Below, one piece after another: positions 1-8,500 of a DNA stretch of 64,000 bases. Position 1 is the first letter of the stretch. Every line of letters starts with the position of its first letter. Both the position numbers and the translations under genes were made by a program. Under the pieces are notes generated by a model. It saw only the letters and a program-made list of their open reading frames with translations, was not told the DNA's origin and ran no database searches. Source of the DNA: Polyangiaceae bacterium. Lineage in GTDB: Bacteria > Myxococcota_A > Polyangia > Polyangiales > Polyangiaceae. The stretch lies in contig JADLEQ010000103.1 of the NCBI GenBank assembly GCA_020846005.1, positions 1 to 64,000 of the forward strand, written 5' to 3'.

Positions 1-41
1 GCGTCGAGCCGGCGCCGAGGCCGCGCTCGCCCCGATGGCCA

Positions 42-2549
42 TCACGCCGCGCGCAGGGTGCTCGCCGGCGAGACGCCCATCACCGAGTCGGCGTGCATCG
101 CCATCAACCAGCCGGCGCGCGCACACTCGCGCGGCGCGAAGTCCGGGTCGTCCGGGTCGAAGCAACGAGCGAGCCGCGGGTCGCCGGTCGAGTTGCGACG
201 GGCCGGGTCGAGGACCCACGCGATCTCGTCCAGCGCGCCGTCGTCGTCGCGCTCGTCGCCGCTGCGGCCGTCCTCTGTCAAGGCGACCGCGTGCCGCAGG
301 TTGCCGAAGAAGATCGAGCTCCGGACGTCGACCTGGGTGGGCGCGTCGCGCACGTCGAGCCCGGCGTCGAAGCCCACCACGACCGCGTTGGCGATGCGCG
401 CCCGCGTCCCGCGGCGGAGCAGCATTCCGTATTGCTCTTTCGGGACGTCGCGGTTCTTGCCGCAGAGCGTCGCGTTGTAGATGGTCGGGGCGCTCACCGG
501 CTCGTTCGTGGAGGCCGACGGATCGTTGTCCCCCTCGAACCCGTGGGTATCGTCGTGGACACTGGGATCTTGTTGCACGACGACGAACTGCAGCCGCCCC
601 GTCCAGCCGTAGTCCCAGTCGATCCCGTCGTCGCCGTTGTACTGGCAGGCGAGGTGCTTGGCGTCGACCGTCCCGCCGAAGAACTCGAAGCAATCGTCGG
701 AGGCGTGCCGAACTTGAATGTGGCTAAGGCGCGTCCTCCGGCCCACGCCCGCCAAGGTGAGCCCGTTCACCTCGTTGCCGGGGCCGAGCTCCGTCCCGGC
801 GTACTCGATCCGGACGTACGCGAGCTGCCCGCTGTCGTCGTCCGGGTCGCTCCCGCCGAACCACCCTCCGGTCGGGATCCCCTCGACCCTTCCGCGGGTC
901 GACCTCCCCTCCGCGTCGCGCAGGTTGATCGGCGCGCGGCCCAGCAGCACGACGCCGCCCCAGTCCCCCGCGCGCCTCGACCCGGGTGGGCGCGAGCTGG
1001 TGAACACGACGGGCTCGTCCCGCGTCCCGACGGCCCGCAGCTTGCCCCCTGGCTGCACCACGAGCACGCCCTTCGTCTCGACGTCGCCCTCGAGCACGGT
1101 GCCCTTCTCGATCGTCAGCGTCACCCCGCTGGGCACGACCAACCGGAACTTGATCAGGTACTTCTTGTCGCACGAGAGCGTCGCGTCCGACTCCACGTCC
1201 CCGGAGAGCTCGACGAGCGGGCGGTTGGGGTCCGCGCACGCGCCGAGCCCCGCGCTCTGGACGCGCCGCTCCGCGCCCATCCCGCCGGCGCCGGCACCGG
1301 GCGCAGCGATCCGCTGCCACGCTACCGCCGCGCCGGCCACAGCGGCGACCCCGCCGACCGCGGCCACGGCGGCGCGCACGCGGGCGCGCGCCCGGCGTAC
1401 CCTCGGTGGCGGCACCGTCGGCGTCTCGTCGCGAGCGGCCTCCGTCTCGATCGCAGCGACGGACCGCACCGCCGAGCCGGTGCCGGACGGGCCGGTGTCG
1501 ACCGGCGCGTGCGGCGCGGTGCGATCCAGCAGCGGGGGGAGCTCGGCGGCCCGGAGGGCGCTGCTCGACCCCGCCTCGCGGAGGCGACGAATCTGAGCTT
1601 CGATCACCTCTCGCAGCCGCTCGCGCTCCTCGGCGAACACCTGCCCCACCAGCTCGCCTAGCTGGCGCGCGGTCGGCGTCGGACCCGCCTGCCGCGCGAG
1701 CTGCTCGACCGCGAGGCGCAGCTCCTCGGCGCTCGCGTAGCGATCGGCCGGGTCGGGGGCGAGCGCCTTGCCGAGGACCGCGAGCACGACCTCGGGCAGA
1801 TCGGGTCGTGCTTCGGCGGCCGATGGGATCTGCCCACGCAGGAGGCGGCCGACGATCGCCACGTCGTTCAGTCCGCGCCACATCCGCTGGCCGACCAGCG
1901 CCTCCCACAGCATGACCCCCGCGCTGAAGACGTCCGCCCGGCGATCGACGCGGTCGGCCATCGCTTGCTCGGGGGCCATGTAGCCCGCCTTGCCTTTCAG
2001 CACCCCCGTGCGCGTCTCGGTGGAGGAGTCCGTCGCCTTCGCGATGCCGAAGTCCACCAGCTTCACCTCGCCGCCGTACGTCACGAAGACGTTGTGCGGC
2101 GTCACGTCGCGGTGCACGACGGCGAGCGGCGTGCCGTCGAAGTCGCGTAGCTCGTGCGCGTAGTGGAGGCCGGTCAGCGTCTCCGCGATCACCCGGAGGT
2201 GCAGCGGCAGCGGGAGCTGGCCGCGCATCCTGGACAGGACGCGGCTGAGCGGCTGGCCGTCCAGGTACTCCATCGCGATGTAGAGCCGACCGGCCTCCTC
2301 CCCGACCTCGTTCGTCTGCACGACGTTCGGGTGCCGCAGCCGCGCAGCGAGCCGAGCCTCGTCCATGAACATCGAGAGGAAGTCCGGGTCCGTCGCGAGC
2401 TCGGCGCGGAGCTCCTTCAGGACCACCAGCTTGCTGAACCCGGCGGGCCCCTGCGAGATGGCGAGGAACACCTCCGCCATCCCGCCGCGGCCGAGCGTCG
2501 CCAGCAGGCGATACTTGCCGATCACGTTGGGGTCGTCCTGCGCGCTCAC
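42..2549 (-). CDS. Receptor Ser/Thr protein kinase with beta-helix-like extracytoplasmic domain
   Basis: Hanks-type kinase that would phosphorylate Ser/Thr on cytoplasmic targets while its C-terminal half lies outside the inner membrane. Seen: Gly-rich loop GRGGMAEV at residues 20-27, catalytic Lys45 (VVLKEL), HRDVTPHN at 146-153, DFGIA at 166-170 and APEQ further on. A Pro/Arg-rich linker leads to a single hydrophobic segment near 390-412. Residues about 445-800 carry repeated short beta-strand patterns (GVTLTIEKGTVLEG, GVLVVQPGGKLRAVG) typical of right-handed beta-helix or parallel beta-roll proteins. HRDVTPHN instead of HRDLKPEN is a variant I associate with myxobacterial kinases. The kinase call is firm; the beta-helix is inferred from sequence texture, and its ligand is unknown. 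The gene is complete, with its stop at 42-44, and is divergent from the next gene. Confidence 0.9.
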   Translation of the reverse strand: MSAQDDPNVIGKYRLLATLGRGGMAEVFLAISQGPAGFSKLVVLKELRAELATDPDFLSMFMDEARLAARLRHPNVVQTNEVGEEAGRLYIAMEYLDGQPLSRVLSRMRGQLPLPLHLRVIAETLTGLHYAHELRDFDGTPLAVVHRDVTPHNVFVTYGGEVKLVDFGIAKATDSSTETRTGVLKGKAGYMAPEQAMADRVDRRADVFSAGVMLWEALVGQRMWRGLNDVAIVGRLLRGQIPSAAEARPDLPEVVLAVLGKALAPDPADRYASAEELRLAVEQLARQAGPTPTARQLGELVGQVFAEERERLREVIEAQIRRLREAGSSSALRAAELPPLLDRTAPHAPVDTGPSGTGSAVRSVAAIETEAARDETPTVPPPRVRRARARVRAAVAAVGGVAAVAGAAVAWQRIAAPGAGAGGMGAERRVQSAGLGACADPNRPLVELSGDVESDATLSCDKKYLIKFRLVVPSGVTLTIEKGTVLEGDVETKGVLVVQPGGKLRAVGTRDEPVVFTSSRPPGSRRAGDWGGVVLLGRAPINLRDAEGRSTRGRVEGIPTGGWFGGSDPDDDSGQLAYVRIEYAGTELGPGNEVNGLTLAGVGRRTRLSHIQVRHASDDCFEFFGGTVDAKHLACQYNGDDGIDWDYGWTGRLQFVVVQQDPSVHDDTHGFEGDNDPSASTNEPVSAPTIYNATLCGKNRDVPKEQYGMLLRRGTRARIANAVVVGFDAGLDVRDAPTQVDVRSSIFFGNLRHAVALTEDGRSGDERDDDGALDEIAWVLDPARRNSTGDPRLARCFDPDDPDFAPRECARAGWLMAMHADSVMGVSPASTLRAA

Positions 2550-2849
2550 GTCGGCTGCCTGTCGATGCCGGTCGCACCCTACGTGTCGGGGACCGCCTCA
2601 CAACGGGCGCGCGCGAGGATTCACCGAACTGTTGCCCCCAGCGTCGAACGCGGTGTTGCGATCACGTGACGGGACCGTGCGCGCCGCGCCCCAAGGGGTC
2701 GACGCCGCGGCCGCGCCGCGCCGGCCTGGCGTCGCTCGCCGGCCCAGGCACCCGGACGCGATCCGCCGGCGTCGTCGTAGAGTGCCGAAGTTGCTCGGGA
2801 AGTCCAGCAATTCGGCGCACCGGCCGGCGCGGGATAGAGTCGGGGCGCT
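2550..2849. other. 300-bp intergenic region between divergent genes
   Basis: No supported gene. It separates the start of the leftward receptor kinase from the TTG start of the rightward diacylglycerol-kinase-like gene and must hold both promoters. I see no convincing -35/-10 pair, RNA gene or strong inverted repeat. Confidence 0.6.
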
Positions 2850-3860
2850 TTGGAGCGCGTCGCGGTCATCCTGAATCCCAACGCCCGGCGGAACCGCCGC
2901 CGGGGTACGCGCGGCGACGAGCTGCGCGAGATCGTGCGCGGCTGGGGTCAGGTGCGCGAGACGCAGACCCTCGAGGAGCTCGGACCCGCCCTCCGCGAGC
3001 TGCTCGACGGTGGGGCGGAGTACGTCGTCGCAGACGGCGGCGACGGGTGCCTGCACTGGGTGGTCAACGAGACCCGCGCCGTGGTCGGTGCCGGCGCCCT
3101 GCCGACGTTCGTCCCCACCAACGGCGGGACGATCGACTTCGTGGCCCGCAAGTCCCGCGTCTCCGGCACCGTCGAGACGATCCTCACGCGGCTGGTGCGT
3201 CACCTGCAGGAGCGGCGCCCGCCGCCCGCGTTCCCGCTCGACACGCTGGAGGTCACCGGGGTGGCGCGCGCTGCGGACGGCGCGCTCCAGCCGTTCCGGC
3301 GGCTCGGCTTCGCGCTCGCGGCGGGCGGCGTCGGCCAGCGCTTCTTCGAGAAGTACTACTCCGAGCCCATCCTAGGCGCGCCCGCGATCGTTCGGATCGT
3401 CGCGCGCGCGACGGCGTCGCACCTCGCGACGCGCCTCCCCGTGCGGCCGCCCGCCGAGTGGACGCGCTTCGGCGAGGAGATCTTCAAGCCGACGCGCGCC
3501 CGCGTCGTGATCGACGGCAGGGCCGTGGACTGCGAGGCGCACGGCGCCATCCATGCTGGCGCGTTCGACGTGCAGCTCGGGGGGCTCTTCCATGTGTTCC
3601 CGCTCGCGCGCGAAGAGGGACGGCTGCACTTCCAGGCGGGGGCGCTCGAGCCGCTCGAGGTGATCCGGGCGCTGCCGGCGCTCGTCCGCGGTGGCGCGAT
3701 CCCGGGGGAGCGCTTCCTCGAGGTGAGCGGCGCGGAGATGATCGTCGAGGCCGTCGACGAGCCGCTGGCGCCCGTCATGGATGGGGAGACGCTGCGCGCC
3801 GTGGTGAGGCTCGAGGTCCGCCGCGGCCCTCGCATCCGGATCCCGCGCATCGAGGCGTGA
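2850..3860 (+). CDS. Diacylglycerol/sphingosine kinase-family (DAGK catalytic domain) protein
   Basis: Member of the DAGK_cat/YegS/NAD-kinase fold superfamily, expected to transfer phosphate to a lipid hydroxyl. Seen: N-terminal VAVILNPNARR (residues 4-14), matching the family's NP.S/A..G opening, and the nucleotide-binding signature ADGGDGCLHWVVNE at 61-74, where most relatives have GGDGT..EVVNG. A second conserved patch (PTNGGTIDFVARK) follows near residue 90. The length of 336 aa fits the family. The TTG start at 2850 gives MERVAVILNP, so the first beta-strand begins at once; no good upstream ATG exists. The substrate cannot be read from sequence, and the Cys in place of the usual Thr of GGDGT is a small oddity. 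Confidence 0.8.
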   Translation: MERVAVILNPNARRNRRRGTRGDELREIVRGWGQVRETQTLEELGPALRELLDGGAEYVVADGGDGCLHWVVNETRAVVGAGALPTFVPTNGGTIDFVARKSRVSGTVETILTRLVRHLQERRPPPAFPLDTLEVTGVARAADGALQPFRRLGFALAAGGVGQRFFEKYYSEPILGAPAIVRIVARATASHLATRLPVRPPAEWTRFGEEIFKPTRARVVIDGRAVDCEAHGAIHAGAFDVQLGGLFHVFPLAREEGRLHFQAGALEPLEVIRALPALVRGGAIPGERFLEVSGAEMIVEAVDEPLAPVMDGETLRAVVRLEVRRGPRIRIPRIEA

Positions 3861-3896
3861 GCGACTGCGCTGGCGGGGCCCGGCGCCGCGCCTGCG

Positions 3897-4355
3897 TCAG
3901 ACCTCGCTCGCCGCGCGGGGGCGGGTCTCCGCACCGAGGAGCGCGTTCGCCACGTCCGCGGGCAGGCGCGTCGGGACGTGCCGATCGTTGACGCAGGCGA
4001 GGAGCGTCGCGCCCTCCGTCAGCAGCTCGTCTCCCGCGGGCGATGGCCGGAGCACGCGGTACTCGAAGCCCACGCTGGCGCGCCCGAGCTCCGCGAGGCG
4101 TGTCTCTACGGTGAGGCGCTCGTCGAACCGAGCGCTCCGACGGTAGCGGAGGGAGGCCTCGATGACGGGCAGGTGCACACCCCGCGCCGCCCAGTCGAGG
4201 GCGTCGATGCCGCGCCGGCGGAGGTACTCGACTCGACCGACCTCGAACCACGACAGGTACGCGGCGTGGTGGACGATCCCCATGAGATCCGTCTCGCCGA
4301 AGCGGACGCGCACGAGCACGACCGAGGCGCACTCGGGGCCCGGCGTCCGCTTCAC
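3897..4355 (-). CDS. Acyl-CoA thioesterase, YbgC/4-hydroxybenzoyl-CoA thioesterase family
   Basis: Hot-dog-fold thioesterase predicted to hydrolyse acyl-CoA or acyl-ACP thioesters. Seen: VRFGETDLMGIVHHAAYLSW near the N-terminus, the family signature in which the Asp of TDxMGxVHHxxY is catalytic, followed by FEVGRVEYLRR and the R.RR.ARFDE.L strand. The product is 152 aa, a normal size. The GTG at 4355 is chosen because it forms a four-base overlap (GTGA) with the stop of crcB and puts the signature about 20 residues in; longer upstream readings give only Arg/Gly-rich noise. It is translationally coupled to crcB. A housekeeping Tol-Pal-linked ybgC role is unlikely because no tol genes are adjacent. 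Confidence 0.85.
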   Translation of the reverse strand: MKRTPGPECASVVLVRVRFGETDLMGIVHHAAYLSWFEVGRVEYLRRRGIDALDWAARGVHLPVIEASLRYRRSARFDERLTVETRLAELGRASVGFEYRVLRPSPAGDELLTEGATLLACVNDRHVPTRLPADVANALLGAETRPRAASEV

Positions 4356-4723
4356 GCGAGCCTCCCGAGGTGGAGACCGAGGGCCGCCGCCGCGAGACCC
4401 ACGGCGACGCTCCCGACGACGTTGGCGAGCGCCGCCATGGGGCGCTCGCCCAGCAGAGACCAGGAGTCGAACGCGAACGTCGAGAAGGTCGTGAACGCGC
4501 CGAGGAACCCCGCCTGCACGATCCCCCTCACCTCCGGCGACAGGGCGATCCGAGACTCCGAGAGGCCCGCCGCCAGCCCGAACAGCAGGCAGCCGAGCGC
4601 GTTCGTGAGCAGGATCCCCCACGGAAACCCTGGCCCGGCGAGGCGCGTCACCGCCCCCGAGAGCCCGACCCGGGCGAGCGTCCCTGCGGCGCCGGCGGCG
4701 GCGATCCAGAGCAGCCTCGTCAT
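4352..4723 (-). CDS. crcB: Fluoride ion channel CrcB/Fluc
   Basis: Small inner-membrane protein of the CrcB/Fluc family, which exports fluoride as a dual-topology dimer. Seen: four hydrophobic segments in 123 aa, the GTLARVGLSG opening, WGILLTNALGCLLFG (family G-T-L-x-x-N-x-x-G motif with the pore Asn) and GFLGAFTTFSTFAFD (family G.GGFTTFSTF with the Phe-box residues). The ATG at 4723 begins MTRLLWIAAAG; upstream in-frame sequence is Pro/Arg-rich and unlikely to be translated. It overlaps the downstream thioesterase start by four bases. I checked the leader for a crcB-type fluoride riboswitch and could not support one. Confidence 0.9.
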   Translation of the reverse strand: MTRLLWIAAAGAAGTLARVGLSGAVTRLAGPGFPWGILLTNALGCLLFGLAAGLSESRIALSPEVRGIVQAGFLGAFTTFSTFAFDSWSLLGERPMAALANVVGSVAVGLAAAALGLHLGRLA

Positions 4724-4968
4724 GCGCCAGGCATCGCGGCGGGGGGGACCGGAGTCAATGGCGGGGCCCCGGGGTCGGGCCGGTGGGCCGCGGGCCCCCG
4801 CGGTGGGCGGCCGCGGGCCGGGCGTCGTCACGCTGAAAGCCGCGCGCCCGTCCTCCGTTGCAGAGGGAGGTCCGGGTGGACGACCCTGAGCTCCGGACCG
4901 GGACCCGGTTCGGTCACGAAACGGGCCGTCATGACCACGAGAGAGGTGCCACCGTGGAAGGAGCAGCC

Positions 4969-5550
4969 ATGACAGCCGAAGAGCCCCACCCGGAGCGGGG
5001 CGTGGTGTCCTCGGCGGTAGACACCGAGCGCGAGGTGCTCGCCCGGATCGCCAGCGGGGATCGGACGGGCGCGCTGCTCGCCTGCAGCCGGGAGCATGGC
5101 CGGGCGCTCGGGCGCCTCTGCATGGCGCTCACCGGCTCCCAGGCGGAGGCGGAGGATCTCGTCCAGGAGACGCTGCTCGCCGCGCACGACGCGCTGCCCA
5201 CCTTCCGCGGCGAGGGGGCGCTCCGCGCGTGGCTCGCGGCGATCGCGAGGCGCAAGTGCGCTCGGCACCTGGAGCGCCGCGCCCGGCGCGAGGCGCGGCT
5301 GCGCCTGGTCCACGACTCCGAGCGGCAGCCCCCGACGGACGAGCTGCTCGCGGCGCGGCGGCGCGCCGAGCGGGCGCGGCGCGCTCTCGAGGAGGTGCGG
5401 CCGAGCGAGCGCGAGGCGCTCCTGCTGCGCTACGAGCACGACCTCAGCTTCCGCGACGTAGGGGTCGCGATCGGGATCGACGAGGCCGCTGCGCGCAAGC
5501 GGGTGTCGAGGGCGCTCGGGCGCCTCCGCGAGCTGCTGGGAGAGGAGTGA
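4969..5550 (+). CDS. ECF-type RNA polymerase sigma factor
   Basis: Group 4 sigma factor of 193 aa. Region 2 (about 27-95) carries ALTGSQAEAEDLVQETLLAAH and FRGEGALRAWLAAIARRKC, the DLVQET/F.W...IA signature. Region 4 (about 135-190) carries SEREALLLRYEHDLSFRDVG and a helix-turn-helix ending ARKRVSRALGRLRELL. The ATG at 4969 is favoured because GGAAGGAG lies seven bases upstream; the longer GTG/ATG readings lack a site. The next gene starts four bases after its stop and begins with a zinc-binding anti-sigma motif, so the two probably form a sigma/anti-sigma pair. The target promoter is unknown. Confidence 0.93.
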   Translation: MTAEEPHPERGVVSSAVDTEREVLARIASGDRTGALLACSREHGRALGRLCMALTGSQAEAEDLVQETLLAAHDALPTFRGEGALRAWLAAIARRKCARHLERRARREARLRLVHDSERQPPTDELLAARRRAERARRALEEVRPSEREALLLRYEHDLSFRDVGVAIGIDEAAARKRVSRALGRLRELLGEE

Positions 5551-5553
5551 GCG

Positions 5554-8500
5554 ATGACGACCGAGAGTCCCTGCGAGCAGGTCCTGGACCACCTGAGCGA
5601 GCTGCTGGAGGGCACGGCCCCCGAGGAGCTCGTCGATCACGTCGCCGAGTGCGATGGTTGTCGCGATCTGCGCCACGACGCGGAGCGCGCGATCGAGCGA
5701 CTCCGGGAGGCCGGCGCGGACTACGTGCCGCCCGCCGATCTCGACGCGCGGCTCGTGGCGGCGCTCGCTGCGCGTGAGCCGTCGCCCGCCGCCGCGCCGT
5801 CCGACGACGCTCGCGACGCCCCGCCTCGCGCCACGGAGTCGGAGGCGGCCGGCGACGGAGCGCCCGTCGCGACGCAGCGCCTCCCCGTCACCGACGCGAA
5901 GGTGTCCGGCGACGGAGCGCCGAGCGCGACCCCTCGCCCCGCGGACGCGCCGCCGGCCCCCCAGCCGGCCGAGACGACGGAGGCGACCGCGACCCACGTG
6001 GGCCCGCCGGGGCAGGGCGCGGTGGGCGCACCGCCGCCGGCGGCGAACGACGCCGCGCCGTCCCCCGTCGCTCCCGCCGCGCCGCCGCGCCGGCTCGGCT
6101 CTTCGCAGCGGCGCGTGCTGTTCGCCGCCACGGCGGCGGCCGCGGTCGCCGCGGGGCTCGCGCTCGTGCTGCGTGGTGGCGTCGGCGGCAGCCGCGGTCC
6201 GATCGCGGCGGGGCCCGGCTGGTCGGGCAACGTCGCGGGAGTGAGCGGCGAGAGCGGCGGGCTGCAGGCGTGCGCGCCGAGCGGGGACGACTGCGTCGCG
6301 CTCGTGGCCGGCGGCGCGGTAGCGCCCGGAACGATGCTCCGCACGGACGCCCGCACGCGGGCTCGCGTCGAGCTCGCCGACGGCACCTCGCTGGCGCTCG
6401 AGCGCTCGACGAAGCTCGGCGTCGTCCCCGGGGCGGGGCGGGCGCTCCGCCTGGAGGCGGGCGCGATCGTCGCCGAGGTGGCCCGGGTCTCCGGGAGCGA
6501 GGCGCGCATCGAGCTGCCCCACGGGCGCGTCACGGTCCTCGGGACCAAGCTCGCCGTTCGGACGGAGGACGGCGCGAGCCAGGTCGAGGTGAGCCGGGGT
6601 GTCGTCGAGCTGGCGGATCCGGAGGGACGGAGCGTCCGAGTGCGCGCGGGCGAGGAGGGGCGCCTCAGGCGTGGGATCCCCCCCTATGTGAGCCCGTCGG
6701 CGTCGCTCGGCGACGCGCTCGCCTGGGCGGAGACAGCGAACGGCCGTGGAGACGACGACGTGCCGGCGCGTGGCCTCGGCGAGCTCCGAGCGAAGAAGCC
6801 GGGCGAGGATCAAGAGCGCAAGGGCGCGGTGACGCTCACCACCCACGCGGTCAAGGTCCGGATCGCGGGCGCTGTGGCGCGGACGGAGATCGATGAGACG
6901 TTCACCAACGGCACGGACGAGGTGCTCGAGGGTATCTATCGGTTCCCGCTGCCGCCGGACGCCAAGATCGAGCGGCTGGCCCTCGAGGTGGACGGGAAGC
7001 TCGAGGAGGGGGCGTTCGTGGACCGCGAGCGCGCAGCGGCGATCTGGCGCGGGGCGATCGTGACCGCCGCGCCGCAGCTCCGGCCCCGAGTCCAGGAGGA
7101 GATCGTGTGGGTCCCGGGGCCGTGGAAGGACCCGGCCCTCCTCGAGTGGCAGCGCGGCGGGCGCTTCGAGCTGCGCATCTACCCGATCCCGAAGCGCGGC
7201 TCCCGGCGGGTCGTGCTGGCGTACACCCAGGTCGTGCATCCGACGGCCGGAGTCCGTCGGTACACCTACCCGATGGCGCACGATCCGAGCGGATCGACCC
7301 GCGTCGGGACATTCGAGGTGGACGTGCAGGTGCGCGGACACGACGAGAGCTACGGGGTGACCTCGCTCGGCTACGAGCTCTCGAAGGGCGACGCCACGGA
7401 CGCCGCGGCGTTGAGGCTCGTCGCGCGTGACTTCGCCCCGACCGGCGACCTCGCGCTCGAGTATGCGCTGCCCGGCCGCGAGCGCGAGCTCACCGCGTGG
7501 GCGTACCAGGGAGAGCCACCGCGCGCGGCGATTGGAGCCGCCGGCGCCGCCGGCGCCGCCTCGGGGTTGCCGGCGGACGCGCCGTACGTCGCCCTCGCGG
7601 TCCGCCCCAAGCTCCCGCGCGCCACGGACGGCGAGGAGCGCCGCGACGTGGCGATCGTCGTGGACACCAGCCGATCGATGTACGGCGAGAGTCACCGCCG
7701 CGCGGTCGCGCTCGCGGCCCGGTTCGCGGCGGAGCTCGACCACGCTGACCGGGTGCTCGCGCTCGCCTGCGACACGGCCTGCCGGGCGTTGCCAGGCGGT
7801 CCGATCCCCGCGGGCGCCCAGGCGGCCCACGACGTGCGGGCCTTCCTCGAGGGGGTCGCGCCCGACGGCGCCACGGATCCGGTCGAGGCGGTGCGGAGCG
7901 CGCTCCAGGCGCTCGGTCGCGAGGGCGGCCGGGCGCGTCGGGTCGTCTACGTGGGTGACGGTGCGCCCACCGCGGGGGCGCTCCGCCCCGCGTGGATCGC
8001 GCGGGCGGTCGAGCGCGCGATCGCCGGCGCCGACGTCTCCGTGACGGCGGTCGCCGTCGGGGCCGACTCCGACGCGACCACGCTCGCGGCGCTCGCGCGA
8101 GGTGGCGGCGGCGTGGCGCTCCCGTTCGTCCCGGGGCAGACCGTCGCCGAGGCGGCGTTCGCGCTGCTCGGCGCGGTGTACGGCGCGGCGCTCTCCGACC
8201 CGGTCGTCGAACTGCCGGCGGGGCTGGAGGAGATCGCCCCCACGCGGCTCGACGCCATCCCGGCCGGCGGCGAGTCGATCGTCGTCGCCCGCATGCGCGG
8301 CGCGGAGGCGCGAGGGACGGTCGTGCTGCGCGGGCGCGTCGCGGGTCGCGCCTTCGAGCAGCGGTACCCGGTGGAGATCGTCGCCACGCGCTCGCCCGGC
8401 AACGCCTTCGTGCCGCGGCTCCACGCGGCGTACCGGATCGCGGATCTCGAGCAGGATCCCGCGCCGGAGGCGAAGCGGGAGGCGATCCGGCTCTCCGGAG

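Noticed and set aside
4724-4968. Possible fluoride riboswitch before crcB
   Set aside because: The leader on the crcB strand lacks the conserved crcB-motif core; only GC-rich sequence is seen.
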